Origin: Mycoplasmatota bacterium
GTDB taxonomy: Bacteria > Bacillota_I > Bacilli_A > Acholeplasmatales > Acholeplasmataceae
Assembly: GCA_024650045.1 (NCBI GenBank)
Contig: JANKMU010000002.1
Coordinates: 42,061-106,060 of the forward strand
Direction: 5' to 3'
DNA: 64,000 nt
Shown here piece after piece: positions 51,699-60,845 of this stretch; position 1 is the first letter of the stretch; each line of letters begins with the position of its first letter. Made by a program: the position numbers and the translations under genes. Under the pieces are notes generated by a model, which saw nothing but the letters and a program-made list of their open reading frames with translations, was not told the DNA's origin and did not search any database.

Positions 51699-53121
51699 AT
51701 TTTTGGTTTAAGATGTTTTGATATAGTTCTTCATATTGTTTAGCCATTTTTTCTAAACTGTGATTGACATGCATAGCTTGTTTAATCAGTGCTTGCCAAG
51801 CTTCTTGATTGTGGTTATAGACCTCTAATGATTCATCTAGAGTTTCTATTAATTCATTAGCATCATAGTTTTTAAAGGTAAAACCTACACCAATACCAGT
51901 AAATTTATTATAAGGTGTTACCGTATCTTTTAGTCCACCTGTTTCTCTAACTAAAGGAAGAGATCCATATTTCATCGCGATCATATGGTTTAAGCCACAA
52001 GGTTCAAATAAACTAGGTAACATAAAGATATCGCTCGCTGCATATGCTTTTTGTGAAAGTTCTACATCGAATCCTTTTTCATAATAAACGTGATCAGAAT
52101 ACTTATCTTTTAAGTCTTTAAAGTATGATTCATACAAAGCATCACCAGAACCTATAGCAATTAAATTAAATCTTTGGTTCTGTAAATATTGTTCAAGAAC
52201 AGGCATTAATATATCTAATCCCTTTTGTCTGGCAAAACGGTTTATAAAGATGATAAGTGGCAAATCTTTGTTTTTAATTTTCAATTCGCTTAATAAAGAT
52301 GTTTTGTTTATTTTTTTACCTTCAAGAAAGTTTGATTCATCATAGTTTTGATATAAACTTGGATTAGTTAATGGATTATAGATATCTTGATCTAGTCCAT
52401 TTAGAATGCCATATAAATCTTGTCGACGTGATTTTAATGCTCCATCTAAAGAGAACCCATAAAATCTTGTTAGTATTTCATTCGTGTAATTTTCGCTAAC
52501 GGTATTGATAGCGTTCGCTCTCATTATCCCGCATTTAAGAAAATTAACACGATCAAGATGAATATAAGTAAAGTTTTTATTTCCGAATAGTTTTTCTGTT
52601 TCGATTGGATATGATCCTTGTTTTTCTAAGTTATGTATAGATAATAACGTTTTAATAGAACCGAACTTTTTATTGAGTTGACGATACTTAGCATCTAATA
52701 AAAAAGGAACCATACCGGTTTGCCAATCGTTAACATGTAAGATGTCTGGAAAATCATTGGTTAATTTAATGTATTCTAAAATAGCTAAATTAAAAAAAGT
52801 AAACCTTATCGCATCATCTTCATATCCATAATATTTAATACGGTCATATAAATCATCATTTTCTACAAATATATAAGTTACATCTTCGAAATCAATAGCA
52901 TAATAATGAGCTATTTTTTCATAATGTCCCATTTTAATAGTTGCTTGACCTAGATGTGTCATATCAACAATATGAACTTTGATTTGTTGATAAAGTGGGG
53001 TAATAATTTTTACCTGATGATTAAGTTGATTTAATGCTTTGGGTAGTGCTGCAGCAACATCAGCTAAACCTCCAGATTTACTGAAGGGATATGCTTCTCC
53101 ACTACAAAATAATATATTCAT
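51697..53121 (-). CDS. glgA: Glycogen/starch synthase (GT5)
   Basis: A 474-residue glucosyltransferase that lengthens alpha-1,4-glucan from ADP-glucose. The ADP-glucose motif Lys-Ser-Gly-Gly-Leu-Ala-Asp-Val lies near residue 15, and the C-terminal Glu-Pro-Cys-Gly-Leu-Asn and Arg-Glu-Thr-Gly-Gly-Leu-Lys-Asp-Thr motifs are complete. The start is ATG 53121; an upstream GTG belongs to the RBS region AGGTGA. No glgC, glgB or glgP is next to it in this window, so polymer precursors come from genes elsewhere. Confidence 0.93.
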   Translation of the reverse strand: MNILFCSGEAYPFSKSGGLADVAAALPKALNQLNHQVKIITPLYQQIKVHIVDMTHLGQATIKMGHYEKIAHYYAIDFEDVTYIFVENDDLYDRIKYYGYEDDAIRFTFFNLAILEYIKLTNDFPDILHVNDWQTGMVPFLLDAKYRQLNKKFGSIKTLLSIHNLEKQGSYPIETEKLFGNKNFTYIHLDRVNFLKCGIMRANAINTVSENYTNEILTRFYGFSLDGALKSRRQDLYGILNGLDQDIYNPLTNPSLYQNYDESNFLEGKKINKTSLLSELKIKNKDLPLIIFINRFARQKGLDILMPVLEQYLQNQRFNLIAIGSGDALYESYFKDLKDKYSDHVYYEKGFDVELSQKAYAASDIFMLPSLFEPCGLNHMIAMKYGSLPLVRETGGLKDTVTPYNKFTGIGVGFTFKNYDANELIETLDESLEVYNHNQEAWQALIKQAMHVNHSLEKMAKQYEELYQNILNQK

Positions 53122-53208
53122 AATTTTCACCTGACTTCATTATACATAACCTTATCTATATAGACAAGAAAATAAGTTTATTTGGTTGTTTATATCCTCG
53201 ATATTAGA

Positions 53209-53237
53209 TTGACTAAAGTTATCTTTTATGCTAAAAT
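53209..53237 (+). promoter_or_regulatory. Promoter of purA-purB
   Basis: TTGACT (53209-53214) and TAAAAT (53232-53237) with a 17-base spacer. A short dyad TGGTT/AACCA follows near 53243-53256, ahead of a T-rich stretch; it is too short to call an attenuator. No purine riboswitch or T-box elements are visible in the leader. Confidence 0.65.
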
Positions 53238-53299
53238 CATTGTGGTTGAAAAACCAATTTTTATTTTATATTTGATTTTAAATATGTGGAGGAAAACGA

Positions 53300-54565
53300 A
53301 TGAAACGCATGGTGATTGTAGGTACACAATGGGGCGATGAAGGCAAAGGTAAGATAACTGACTATTTGGCCCAAAGAGCAGATTTAGTTGTTCGATATCA
53401 AGGTGGAAATAATGCAGGACATACTGTTGTCTTTAATGGCAAAAAATATAGTTTACACTTATTACCTTCAGGTATTTTAAGTCCAAAGATTGAAAATGTT
53501 ATGGCAAATGGTATGGTGATTAATCCAAAAGCATTTGCTGAAGAGTTAGCAAAAGTTAATGATTTTAATTTACATATATCTGATCGTGCACATGTTGTGC
53601 TTCCCTATCATCAAGAATTAGATAAAGCATATGAGTTGTCTAAGGGAAGCGACAAGATAGGTACAACACATAAAGGCATAGGTCCTACATATACCGATAA
53701 AGCATCAAGAATAGGTATGCGCATATCTTCATTTGTTCATCCAACAAGATTTAAAGAAAAATTACTTGAATTAATTGAAATTAAAAATAGAGAGTTGGCA
53801 TTGTTTAACCATCCATTACTAGACTTTAATGCGATTTATGAAGAGTATCAATCCTATGCGAAGTTAATGGCACCTTATGTTACTGATACATCGTTATTCT
53901 TAAATCAAGCAATTGAAAAAGATCAAAAGATATTATTTGAAGGTGCTCAAGGTGTTATGTTATGTTTAGATCATGGGACGTATCCTTATGTGACTTCAAG
54001 TTCTCCAACTGCATCAAGTGTTCCGTTAAACACAGGAATTGCTCCTTGGTTGGTTGATGGAGCGATTGGTGTTACAAAAGCTTATACGACACGTGTTGGT
54101 AGTGGTCCAATGCCAAGTGAAATTCATGATGAGTTAGCAAATCAAATTAGAATTACAGGCAATGAATTTGGAACAACAACAGGAAGACCTAGAAGAATTG
54201 GATGGCTTGATACAGTCATATTAAGACATACGAAACGCGTTAGTGGTTTAAGTTACTTAGCAGTTACATTACTTGATGTCTTAACAGGTATTGATGAATT
54301 AAAGATTGCAGTATCATATGACTTAAACGGCGAAACGATTGATCGCATTCCTGCAGACATAGAAGATTTCATGGACTGCAAACCCAATTACATTACATTA
54401 AAGGGATGGCATCAAGATATTACGAAAGTCAAGTCATATGATGAATTGCCACAAAATACAAAAGACTACTTAAATAAAATCAGTGAACTTGTTGGCGTTC
54501 CTATTGGTATGTTTTCCGTAGGTCCTGACCGCGAGCAAACGATTATGGTAAAAGAAATATTTTAG
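53300..54565 (+). CDS. purA: Adenylosuccinate synthetase
   Basis: A 421-residue enzyme that makes adenylosuccinate from IMP, aspartate and GTP. The GTP-binding loop Gly-Asp-Glu-Gly-Lys-Gly-Lys lies near residues 11-17, Gly-Asn-Asn-Ala-Gly-His near 35, and Thr-Thr-Gly-Arg-Pro-Arg-Arg near 293. RBS TGGAGGA. purB starts 12 bases downstream, so both IMP-to-AMP steps are together. Confidence 0.96.
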   Translation: MKRMVIVGTQWGDEGKGKITDYLAQRADLVVRYQGGNNAGHTVVFNGKKYSLHLLPSGILSPKIENVMANGMVINPKAFAEELAKVNDFNLHISDRAHVVLPYHQELDKAYELSKGSDKIGTTHKGIGPTYTDKASRIGMRISSFVHPTRFKEKLLELIEIKNRELALFNHPLLDFNAIYEEYQSYAKLMAPYVTDTSLFLNQAIEKDQKILFEGAQGVMLCLDHGTYPYVTSSSPTASSVPLNTGIAPWLVDGAIGVTKAYTTRVGSGPMPSEIHDELANQIRITGNEFGTTTGRPRRIGWLDTVILRHTKRVSGLSYLAVTLLDVLTGIDELKIAVSYDLNGETIDRIPADIEDFMDCKPNYITLKGWHQDITKVKSYDELPQNTKDYLNKISELVGVPIGMFSVGPDREQTIMVKEIF

Positions 54566-54577
54566 AGGTGAAATAAA

Positions 54578-55882
54578 ATGATTGCAAGATATCAACGTGA
54601 AATAATGAAAGAACTTTGGAGTGAAGAAAACAAGTTTGATGCATTTTTAAAAGTTGAGCTTGCGTGTAGTTATGCATGGCTTAAAGAAGGTTTGTTTGAT
54701 GAATCAGTTTATGTTAAATTAGAAAAAGCTAGTTTTAAACTTGATGATATCTACCATTTTGAACAAGAGACTAAACATGATGTGATTGCATTTACCAAAG
54801 CCGTATCATTATCATTAGGTGAAGAGAAAAAATATCTTCACTATGGACTGACTTCAACAGATGTTGTCGATACTGCTCAATCTTTGATTTTAAAGAAAGT
54901 CAATCGGATTATTATTGAAGATATGCAAAAGATGATGTCAGTCTTAAAAGATAAAGCGTTACTTTATAAAGATTTACCTACTATGGGTAGAACTCATGGT
55001 ATTCATGCAGAAGTGACAAGCTTTGGATTGAAGTTTGCTTTATGGTATGAAGATTTCAAAAGAATATTCAATTTGTTTATCGAAGCAGCGAAAAACGTAG
55101 AAGTTGCAAAAATCAGTGGTGCCGTTGGCAACTACAGCGCAAATGGTCCGATGATTGAAACGATTGCTTCTAAAAAACTAGGTCTTGAATCATCTAACAT
55201 CTCAACACAAACACTACAAAGAGACCGTCATGCACATTATATGAGTGTGATTGCACTCATTGGTGCTGAACTAGATAAAATAGCGATTGAAATTAGACAT
55301 CTATCTCGTACAGAAGTTAAAGAAGTTTCTGAATATTTCTCTATTGACCAAAAAGGATCATCAGCGATGCCTCATAAGAAAAACCCAATTAGTAGTGAAA
55401 ACATATCTGGACTATCAAGAGTCTTAAAAGGATATATGGTGACAGCATTTGATAATATCGCCTTGTGGCATGAACGTGATATCTCACATTCATCTGCGGA
55501 ACGTATTATATTAGCGGATGCAACCACTTTAATTGATTATATGCTTAATCGTTATGCAAACACTTTAGATAAACTAGTTGTTCATGAATCACAGATGAAA
55601 AAGAATATTGAGTTAACTAAAGGTGTAGTTTTCGCTCAAAGTGTCTTACATCTTTTAATAGATAAAGGATTAGTTAGAGATGCAGCTTATAATATTGTCC
55701 AATCACTAGCTCATAAAGCATTAAATGAGGAAACATCATTCAAAAACCTTTTACTAAGTGATAAAGACATTAATGAGTATTTAAATAAAGATGAAATTGA
55801 AGCATGTTTTGACCTTAAGAAGCATCTTAAATATATACCAGATATCTATCAAAAGGTCTTTGGTGTAGATATTTCTTTATAA
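54578..55882 (+). CDS. purB: Adenylosuccinate lyase
   Basis: A 434-residue lyase of the fumarase superfamily. The signature Ser-Ser-Ala-Met-Pro-His-Lys-Lys-Asn-Pro near residues 262-271 is complete, as are Thr-Ser-Thr-Asp-Val-Val-Asp and Gly-Arg-Thr-His-Gly. It releases fumarate to make AMP and also acts in IMP synthesis. The RBS AGAGGTGA precedes ATG. Confidence 0.96.
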   Translation: MIARYQREIMKELWSEENKFDAFLKVELACSYAWLKEGLFDESVYVKLEKASFKLDDIYHFEQETKHDVIAFTKAVSLSLGEEKKYLHYGLTSTDVVDTAQSLILKKVNRIIIEDMQKMMSVLKDKALLYKDLPTMGRTHGIHAEVTSFGLKFALWYEDFKRIFNLFIEAAKNVEVAKISGAVGNYSANGPMIETIASKKLGLESSNISTQTLQRDRHAHYMSVIALIGAELDKIAIEIRHLSRTEVKEVSEYFSIDQKGSSAMPHKKNPISSENISGLSRVLKGYMVTAFDNIALWHERDISHSSAERIILADATTLIDYMLNRYANTLDKLVVHESQMKKNIELTKGVVFAQSVLHLLIDKGLVRDAAYNIVQSLAHKALNEETSFKNLLLSDKDINEYLNKDEIEACFDLKKHLKYIPDIYQKVFGVDISL

Positions 55883-55916
55883 TTAATAATTTAAAGCAAA
55901 AATCAGTGATTTATCA

Positions 55917-55945
55917 TTGATAAAGCAGTGGTTTTATGCTATAAT
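55917..55945 (+). promoter_or_regulatory. Promoter of the thioredoxin-like gene
   Basis: TTGATA (55917-55922) and TATAAT (55940-55945) with a 17-base spacer. Confidence 0.75.
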
Positions 55946-55974
55946 GATGAGCAGTCTAACTAGGAGGATTTACC

Positions 55975-56568
55975 ATGGCAGTCAAAAAGAAAAAAGTAAG
56001 AGTTGACAAATACAGTAAAGTTCAACCGAAAGTTCCACCATTAACACTAGGTATCATTATTGGATCCTTAGTCTTAATTTTCGCTTTAATTATTATTTTT
56101 AGACCTGATAATCAAACAACAATTTATAGATCTTATAACATTTTTGTAACTGATGAACGTTTTACTGAAGATCACCCATTTTATCAAGTTGATTATAAAA
56201 GTTCATTATTTAGCAAAGGTTTAGACAAAATTATTACTCAAGATGAAGTTGTTATTGTTTATGTAGGTTATACAGGATGCGAATCATGTTTAGTTCATAT
56301 TGCACCTTTCCAAGCTTACTATGAAAGCGAAGGCATGGATGAATATGTTGACCAAATTTATTATTTAGATCCTTCTAAGGATTCAAAAGGTTTTGAAGCT
56401 TTCAGATTAGCATTTGAAGAAGTTGGAGATGCGACTCCGCAATTAATCGTTTTCTTAAACGGTGAAATTATTGAAACATTTGATCCACAAAGCACTGAAG
56501 ATATGCAACTAGTAAATCGTAGTGTTCGTGACTTTTATAGAGCAGCAAAAGTTAAATTAGATCAATAA
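55975..56568 (+). CDS. Membrane-anchored thioredoxin-like protein
   Basis: A 197-residue protein with a basic cytoplasmic start, one membrane helix at about residues 23-44 and an extracellular thioredoxin-like domain. The redox motif Gly-Cys-Glu-Ser-Cys lies near residues 101-105 (a CxxC), followed by a Val-Tyr/Asp-rich strand and Pro-Gln-Leu-Ile-Val-Phe, the usual cis-Pro place of thioredoxin folds. The Cys-Glu-Ser-Cys pair could oxidise or reduce exported proteins. It has its own promoter and terminator. Partner enzyme not seen. Confidence 0.75.
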   Translation: MAVKKKKVRVDKYSKVQPKVPPLTLGIIIGSLVLIFALIIIFRPDNQTTIYRSYNIFVTDERFTEDHPFYQVDYKSSLFSKGLDKIITQDEVVIVYVGYTGCESCLVHIAPFQAYYESEGMDEYVDQIYYLDPSKDSKGFEAFRLAFEEVGDATPQLIVFLNGEIIETFDPQSTEDMQLVNRSVRDFYRAAKVKLDQ

Positions 56569-56590
56569 AGAAGCACTTTGTGCTTTTTTT
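56569..56590 (+). terminator. Terminator after the thioredoxin-like gene
   Basis: AAGCAC (56571-56576) and GTGCTT (56580-56585) flank TTT, followed by T to 56590. argS begins only 15 bases later. Confidence 0.75.
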
Positions 56591-56604
56591 GATAAGGTGA
56601 TTAT

Positions 56605-58278
56605 ATGATTGAAATGATTAAAAAAGAGATTAAAGAAACCATAGAAAAACAGTTCGATATCGATAGTATTGTGATTGAAGAACCAAAAAAAGGTGTAGCT
56701 GATTTAGCAATACCTTTGTTTGCTTATGCAAAGCTATGGAAAAAATCACCTATGCAAGTTTATGATCAGTTTTCTAGTATTGTAGCAAACCATTCGGCAG
56801 TTGAAAATGTTGAATTTATAAATGGCTTTTTAAATATATATTTAGAGCGTCAAAACTTATCACAAAAGATTTTAAATGAAATTTTAGAGAAAAAAGAAAA
56901 TTACGGATATCAGAATATTGGACACGAAGAACCTGTTGTTATGGATTATTCATCTCCTAATATCGCTAAAAGCTTTGGTATTGGTCATTTAAGATCTACA
57001 ATGATTGGTAATGCTTTGAATAATATTTACACGAAGTGTGGTTATAAAACCGTATCTGTCAATCACCTAGGTGATTGGGGAACTCAGTTTGGTAAAATGA
57101 TTGTTGCATATCAAAAATGGGGCAATGAAGCTCAAGTTAGAGAAAATCCAATTACTGAACTCCAAAAATTATACGTTCGTTTTCATGATGAAGAACAAAA
57201 TGATCCAACTTTAGAAAAACAAGCACGTTATGTTTTTTCTAGATTAGAAGCTAATGATGAAAAATATATTGAATTATGGAAGTGGTTTAAAGAAGAATCG
57301 CTTCGTGAGTTCATGGAAATGTATGATCTTTTAGGTGTTACCTTTGACTCTTATGATGGTGAATCTTTTTATAATGATAAAATGGAAGCCGTTGTTGAAG
57401 AGTTAGAAGAAAAAGGATTACTAAGAATCGATGAAGGTGCAACCATTGTTGATTTAGGCCAAGACTTACCACCTGCTTTAATTAAAAAATCAGATGGCGC
57501 TACTTTATATATAACAAGAGATATTGCAGCGATATTCTATCGCCAGAAAACATATAAAGCAAATAAGTTTTTATATATTGTAGGAAATGAGCAACAACTT
57601 CACTTCAAACAATTAAAGGCAGTCACTGATTTAATGGGTTATAACTTTGATGTCGTTCATGCAAACTTTGGTTTAGTCATGATTGATGGTAAAAAGATGT
57701 CAACTCGTGGTGGTAAATTTAAGCGATTAGAAGATGTTTTGAGAAAAGCAATTGATGAGTCTAGAAAAGCGATTACTGAAAAAAATCCTGACTTAAAAAA
57801 TCAAGATATGGTCGCAAAAGCTGTCGGTGTTGGAGCAATCATTTATAATGATTTAAAAAATGAAAAACATTTGAATGTCGATTTTAATTTAGAAAACATG
57901 TTAAAATTTGAAGGACAAACAGGACCTTATCTTCAATACAGTAGTGTTCGTATCGAATCTATTTTAAAAGAAAATACACTCGATATAACAAATGTAGATC
58001 CTTCATTTTACAAGGAAGATCATTATTTTGAAATCATTAAACAACTTGCAAATTTCCCTCATGTGATTTTAAAAGCAATGGAAGAAAATGCACCAAACCT
58101 TGTCGCAAGATATATTATGGGGCTTGCTCAAGGCTTTAATAGCTTTTATGGTAAACAAAGAATCAATGTTGAAAATGAACAACATAAAAATGCAAACTTA
58201 TGGTTTATTCAAATGATTCAAGTTGTTATTAATGAAGGACTAAGATTACTTGGTATTCAACCATTAAAAGAAATGTAA
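56605..58278 (+). CDS. argS: Arginyl-tRNA synthetase
   Basis: A 557-residue class I synthetase. The HIGH region reads Gly-Ile-Gly-His-Leu-Arg-Ser-Thr near residue 125, a variant of the usual His-Val-Gly-His, and the KMSKS-like loop is Lys-Lys-Met-Ser-Thr-Arg near 374. N-terminal Add1-like and C-terminal anticodon-binding domains are present (Gln-Tyr-Ser-Ser-Val-Arg near 451). RBS AAGGTGA. A weak promoter may be shared with the preceding gene; readthrough of the terminator is possible. Confidence 0.95.
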   Translation: MIEMIKKEIKETIEKQFDIDSIVIEEPKKGVADLAIPLFAYAKLWKKSPMQVYDQFSSIVANHSAVENVEFINGFLNIYLERQNLSQKILNEILEKKENYGYQNIGHEEPVVMDYSSPNIAKSFGIGHLRSTMIGNALNNIYTKCGYKTVSVNHLGDWGTQFGKMIVAYQKWGNEAQVRENPITELQKLYVRFHDEEQNDPTLEKQARYVFSRLEANDEKYIELWKWFKEESLREFMEMYDLLGVTFDSYDGESFYNDKMEAVVEELEEKGLLRIDEGATIVDLGQDLPPALIKKSDGATLYITRDIAAIFYRQKTYKANKFLYIVGNEQQLHFKQLKAVTDLMGYNFDVVHANFGLVMIDGKKMSTRGGKFKRLEDVLRKAIDESRKAITEKNPDLKNQDMVAKAVGVGAIIYNDLKNEKHLNVDFNLENMLKFEGQTGPYLQYSSVRIESILKENTLDITNVDPSFYKEDHYFEIIKQLANFPHVILKAMEENAPNLVARYIMGLAQGFNSFYGKQRINVENEQHKNANLWFIQMIQVVINEGLRLLGIQPLKEM

Positions 58279-58296
58279 TATTTTAAAGAAAAGAAA

Positions 58297-58325
58297 TTGC
58301 AATTTTAAATATTAGATGATATAAT
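58297..58325 (+). promoter_or_regulatory. Promoter of tRNA-Leu
   Basis: TTGCAA (58297-58302) and TATAAT (58320-58325) with a 17-base spacer, 35 bases before the mature tRNA. A stem AAGGTAAAG/CTTTACCTT (58331-58354) lies between promoter and tRNA and would be in the 5' leader removed by RNase P. Confidence 0.75.
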
Positions 58326-58360
58326 TTTTTAAGGTAAAGTCAAGGCTTTACCTTTATCTT

Positions 58361-58448
58361 CCCCGCGTGATGAAATTGGTAGACGTGCCAGACTCAAAAT
58401 CTGGTGGATGAATAATCCGTGCTGGTTCGAGCCCGGCCGCGGGGACCA
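58361..58448 (+). tRNA. tRNA-Leu (anticodon CAA)
   Basis: The acceptor stem is CCCCGCG (58361-58367) with CGCGGGG (58438-58444). The anticodon stem CCAGA/TCTGG encloses the loop CTCAAAA, giving anticodon CAA for the UUG codon. A long variable arm follows, as expected for leucine (class II) tRNAs, and GGTTCGAGCC forms the T arm region. The CCA end is encoded. Confidence 0.97.
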
Positions 58449-58462
58449 CAATTTAAAATATC

Positions 58463-58533
58463 AAGTTGCATATTTACTTTGAAAACGGCTTTACTATTGT
58501 GATTTTGCTGTTTCAAAGTAAGCAACTTTTTTT
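58463..58533 (+). terminator. Terminator after tRNA-Leu
   Basis: A long stem pairs AAGTTGC and TTACTTTGAAA (58463-58484) with TTTCAAAGTAA and GCAACTT (58511-58528), with a central loop, and ends in a T run to 58533. From 58534 to about 58790 I see no gene; there is only an AT-rich stretch with a possible extended -10 TGATATACT at 58687-58695. Confidence 0.85.
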
Positions 58534-58791
58534 ATTTAGTAGAACAATTTGTGAAAAAGATGTTTTGTAAAAAACCCAATTTCAAGTATTTTTGATTTAT
58601 AATGTCTAACTAGTAGTATTTTGTGCATTTACCGCATCATTAGGTTTTTCTGTATTTAAAATTTGAAATCTGTAACTTAAATTTTATGATATACTAAATA
58701 TAATTAAAGAAAAACTATCATTTTTAGTACTGTTGAAAAGCAAGAAAACAACACGAATTTATAACAATTAAGTAATTATTTAATATGATAT

Positions 58792-58815
58792 TTGTACATT
58801 ATACATGTTGTACAA
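58792..58815. promoter_or_regulatory. Inverted repeat before the FRG gene
   Basis: TTGTACA (58792-58798) and TGTACAA (58809-58815) are perfect 7-base inverted arms, 10 bases apart. It lies 107 bases before the FRG start and could be a repressor site. Runs of G (58828-58835 and 58873-58877) follow. The open frame through here reads as low-complexity and is not treated as coding. Confidence 0.5.
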
Positions 58816-58922
58816 TTAGTAAAAAATGGGGGGGGAAGTTGAACACAGCAAAAAAACTATCTAATAGATTAAGGGGGAAACTCCAGCATAAAAAAGTTGG
58901 AAAACCAAATGGAGAGATTTTT

Positions 58923-59813
58923 ATGGTTATGAATTTAAAAAACCTCTTATCATATATTGATATTATTAAGCCAAAAGAAAATGACAGAAAACTAATTTAT
59001 AGAGGTCTTTCATCTTCAAATTATTCCCCTCTACCTAGTTTCGATAGATTAGAGAAAAGTTATTTAGAAGACTATATTGTTCTAGAAACTAAGGAGATTT
59101 TTGATAAAGAAATTAGTCCTATGAACAAATGGACAATGTCACAACATTTGGGTACACCTACTAGATATCTGGACTTCACATATGATTTTTTTGTTGCACT
59201 TTATTTTGCTGTATCTAATACAAGTGATATTAATGAAGATGGAGTTATTATGGTTACAGAAGTAAAAATGAGTGATATTAATAAATACAATAACTATGTT
59301 GAATTTATATCAGAAATGCCAATTAAACTAAATGAACTTTCTAATAACCCATGTTTTTTTATTGAAAAAATTAATGGATTAAACCTTCACGGGATTAATA
59401 ACACTTATATCTTTTCAGTTCTGTGTGATGATAATGAAACAAAAAAACTGATACACAAATGGAATATATCTATAGACTTAGTAAAAAATGTATATGGTAA
59501 TCACGTCTATGTAGAATCTGACAGAAACCTTAATAGACAAATCAATCAACAGTCTGTGATGCTATTTCATCATAATTACATTATTTATGAAACTAGCAAA
59601 GGATACGCTTATGAAATCAACAGAGAATCAAATATTAATAGCGTCGATGAATTGATATTCACTTTGGATTACAAACGCTATAGTACAAAATACTATTATG
59701 ATAATTACATATTTATAGTTATACATAAATCTTTGAAAAGAGAATTAAAGGAAATGTTAGAAAAATTAAAGATAAATAAAGAATTTTTATTTCCAAATGA
59801 TGATGGCAATTGA
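58923..59813 (+). CDS. FRG-domain protein
   Basis: A 296-residue soluble protein. Tyr-Arg-Gly at residues 26-28 is the motif that names the FRG domain, and Gln-His-Leu-Gly-Thr-Pro-Thr-Arg-Tyr-Leu-Asp-Phe at about 74-85 is its second conserved block, followed by Phe-Phe-Val-Ala-Leu-Tyr-Phe-Ala. The FRG domain has no settled biochemical role. I chose ATG 58923 with GGAGAG 6 bases upstream; a longer frame from 58785 would run through an inverted repeat and G runs. The gene lies in an AT-rich insert right after a tRNA gene and is followed after 57 bases by a membrane protein. Confidence 0.78.
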   Translation: MVMNLKNLLSYIDIIKPKENDRKLIYRGLSSSNYSPLPSFDRLEKSYLEDYIVLETKEIFDKEISPMNKWTMSQHLGTPTRYLDFTYDFFVALYFAVSNTSDINEDGVIMVTEVKMSDINKYNNYVEFISEMPIKLNELSNNPCFFIEKINGLNLHGINNTYIFSVLCDDNETKKLIHKWNISIDLVKNVYGNHVYVESDRNLNRQINQQSVMLFHHNYIIYETSKGYAYEINRESNINSVDELIFTLDYKRYSTKYYYDNYIFIVIHKSLKRELKEMLEKLKINKEFLFPNDDGN

Positions 59814-59870
59814 GTATCCTTATTGTTTTAAAATTTCTAAAAATATATTTAGTGAAAACCAGGTGTTAAG

Positions 59871-60506
59871 ATGAAAAATGTTAAGAACAAATTAGACAAA
59901 AATGACGAGTATTATAATGTATATAAAATATCCAAATGGTTATATGTGTTTATTATAATAATTGGATTACTAAAGTTTGCACCATATCTATTTAAAAATG
60001 AGATTGAATTTTTGCAATCCATGCATGAATATTTGATGAATATAATAGATATACTGATTTTTTTTGTTTTTGTAGCACAATTAGCCAACACTTTAAAAAT
60101 GATTAAAATAGCTGAAACTCAAATGAAACAAAATCAAGAAAATATTGAAAAGACTATTCATTCAAATGATTTTCAAAAACAAGCACATTTACATTGTGTA
60201 ATAGAGAAATATAAAAATAGTTCGACTGGGATTGAGAAAGAATTTTTTTATAGAATTAGAATTTATAATTTTGGGAACTCCACAGCATACGATTTAAAAT
60301 TTTACTGCATTAGAGAAAATAAAGAAGAAGAGCTAATCATCACCAAAAATTCACATACTTTGAAAATCAATACTGATGATTCTATTAGTTTTGACTTCTA
60401 TGATAATGATTTCGATAAAATTGTAATACTCTACTCGGATTTATTAAATAAGAAAAACACATTCGAAACAGCAAACACAAAGAATATGTGGATTGAACAG
60501 AAATAG
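59871..60506 (+). CDS. Two-helix membrane protein paired with the FRG gene, unknown function
   Basis: A 211-residue protein with membrane helices at about residues 24-41 and 56-73, a short coiled coil (about 75-95) and a C-terminal beta-rich domain with Tyr-Asn-Phe-Gly-Asn-Ser-Thr-Ala-Tyr. AGGTG precedes ATG. Very Lys/Asn/Ile-rich, like the FRG protein and unlike the genes around. The pair may form a two-gene unit such as an effector with a membrane partner; no family is recognised, so this is inference. From 60507 to 60697 no gene is seen. Confidence 0.65.
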   Translation: MKNVKNKLDKNDEYYNVYKISKWLYVFIIIIGLLKFAPYLFKNEIEFLQSMHEYLMNIIDILIFFVFVAQLANTLKMIKIAETQMKQNQENIEKTIHSNDFQKQAHLHCVIEKYKNSSTGIEKEFFYRIRIYNFGNSTAYDLKFYCIRENKEEELIITKNSHTLKINTDDSISFDFYDNDFDKIVILYSDLLNKKNTFETANTKNMWIEQK

Positions 60507-60697
60507 AGGATTAGCCTATGTTTTCGCTCAATTTCGACTAGAAATATAAAATATTATAGGCAATTTATCAGACCTAAATATATGCATGATCATGTGTCAT
60601 AAATATACAAAAGTGGATAAGGGGAGGTTTAATTTTCTTTATTTTAAAAAATAAGCAGTGAAATATTATTATAATTTTGAAACATAGCATAAAATCC

Positions 60698-60726
60698 ATG
60701 ACATTCAAGCCTTTTTGTTTTATAAT
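60698..60726 (+). promoter_or_regulatory. Promoter of the EIIC-like gene
   Basis: ATGACA (60698-60703) and TATAAT (60721-60726) with a 17-base spacer, followed by a 110-base leader that shows an AGTGT/ACACT pair but no recognisable riboswitch. Confidence 0.65.
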
Positions 60727-60845
60727 AAGAGAGGATTGAATGAAGACATCTTGAAGTAAAGTGTTTATTCAAACTAGATGACACTATAGATATAGGTTAT
60801 ACTTATCGTATGAGTGTTAAAAATCACTGAAAGAGAGATTATAAC

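Noticed and set aside
53131-53299. Purine riboswitch or T-box in the purA leader
   Set aside because: None of the conserved aptamer or T-box bases are present; the small dyad is too short.
58785-58922. Longer N-terminus for the FRG protein from ATG 58785
   Set aside because: It would translate through an inverted repeat and G runs and has no RBS. ATG 58923 with GGAGAG six bases before is better.
58449-60845. attR-like repeat of the tRNA 3' end
   Set aside because: I find no second copy of the tRNA-Leu end (GCCGCGGGGACCA) in the visible insert, so an integrase-type boundary cannot be shown.
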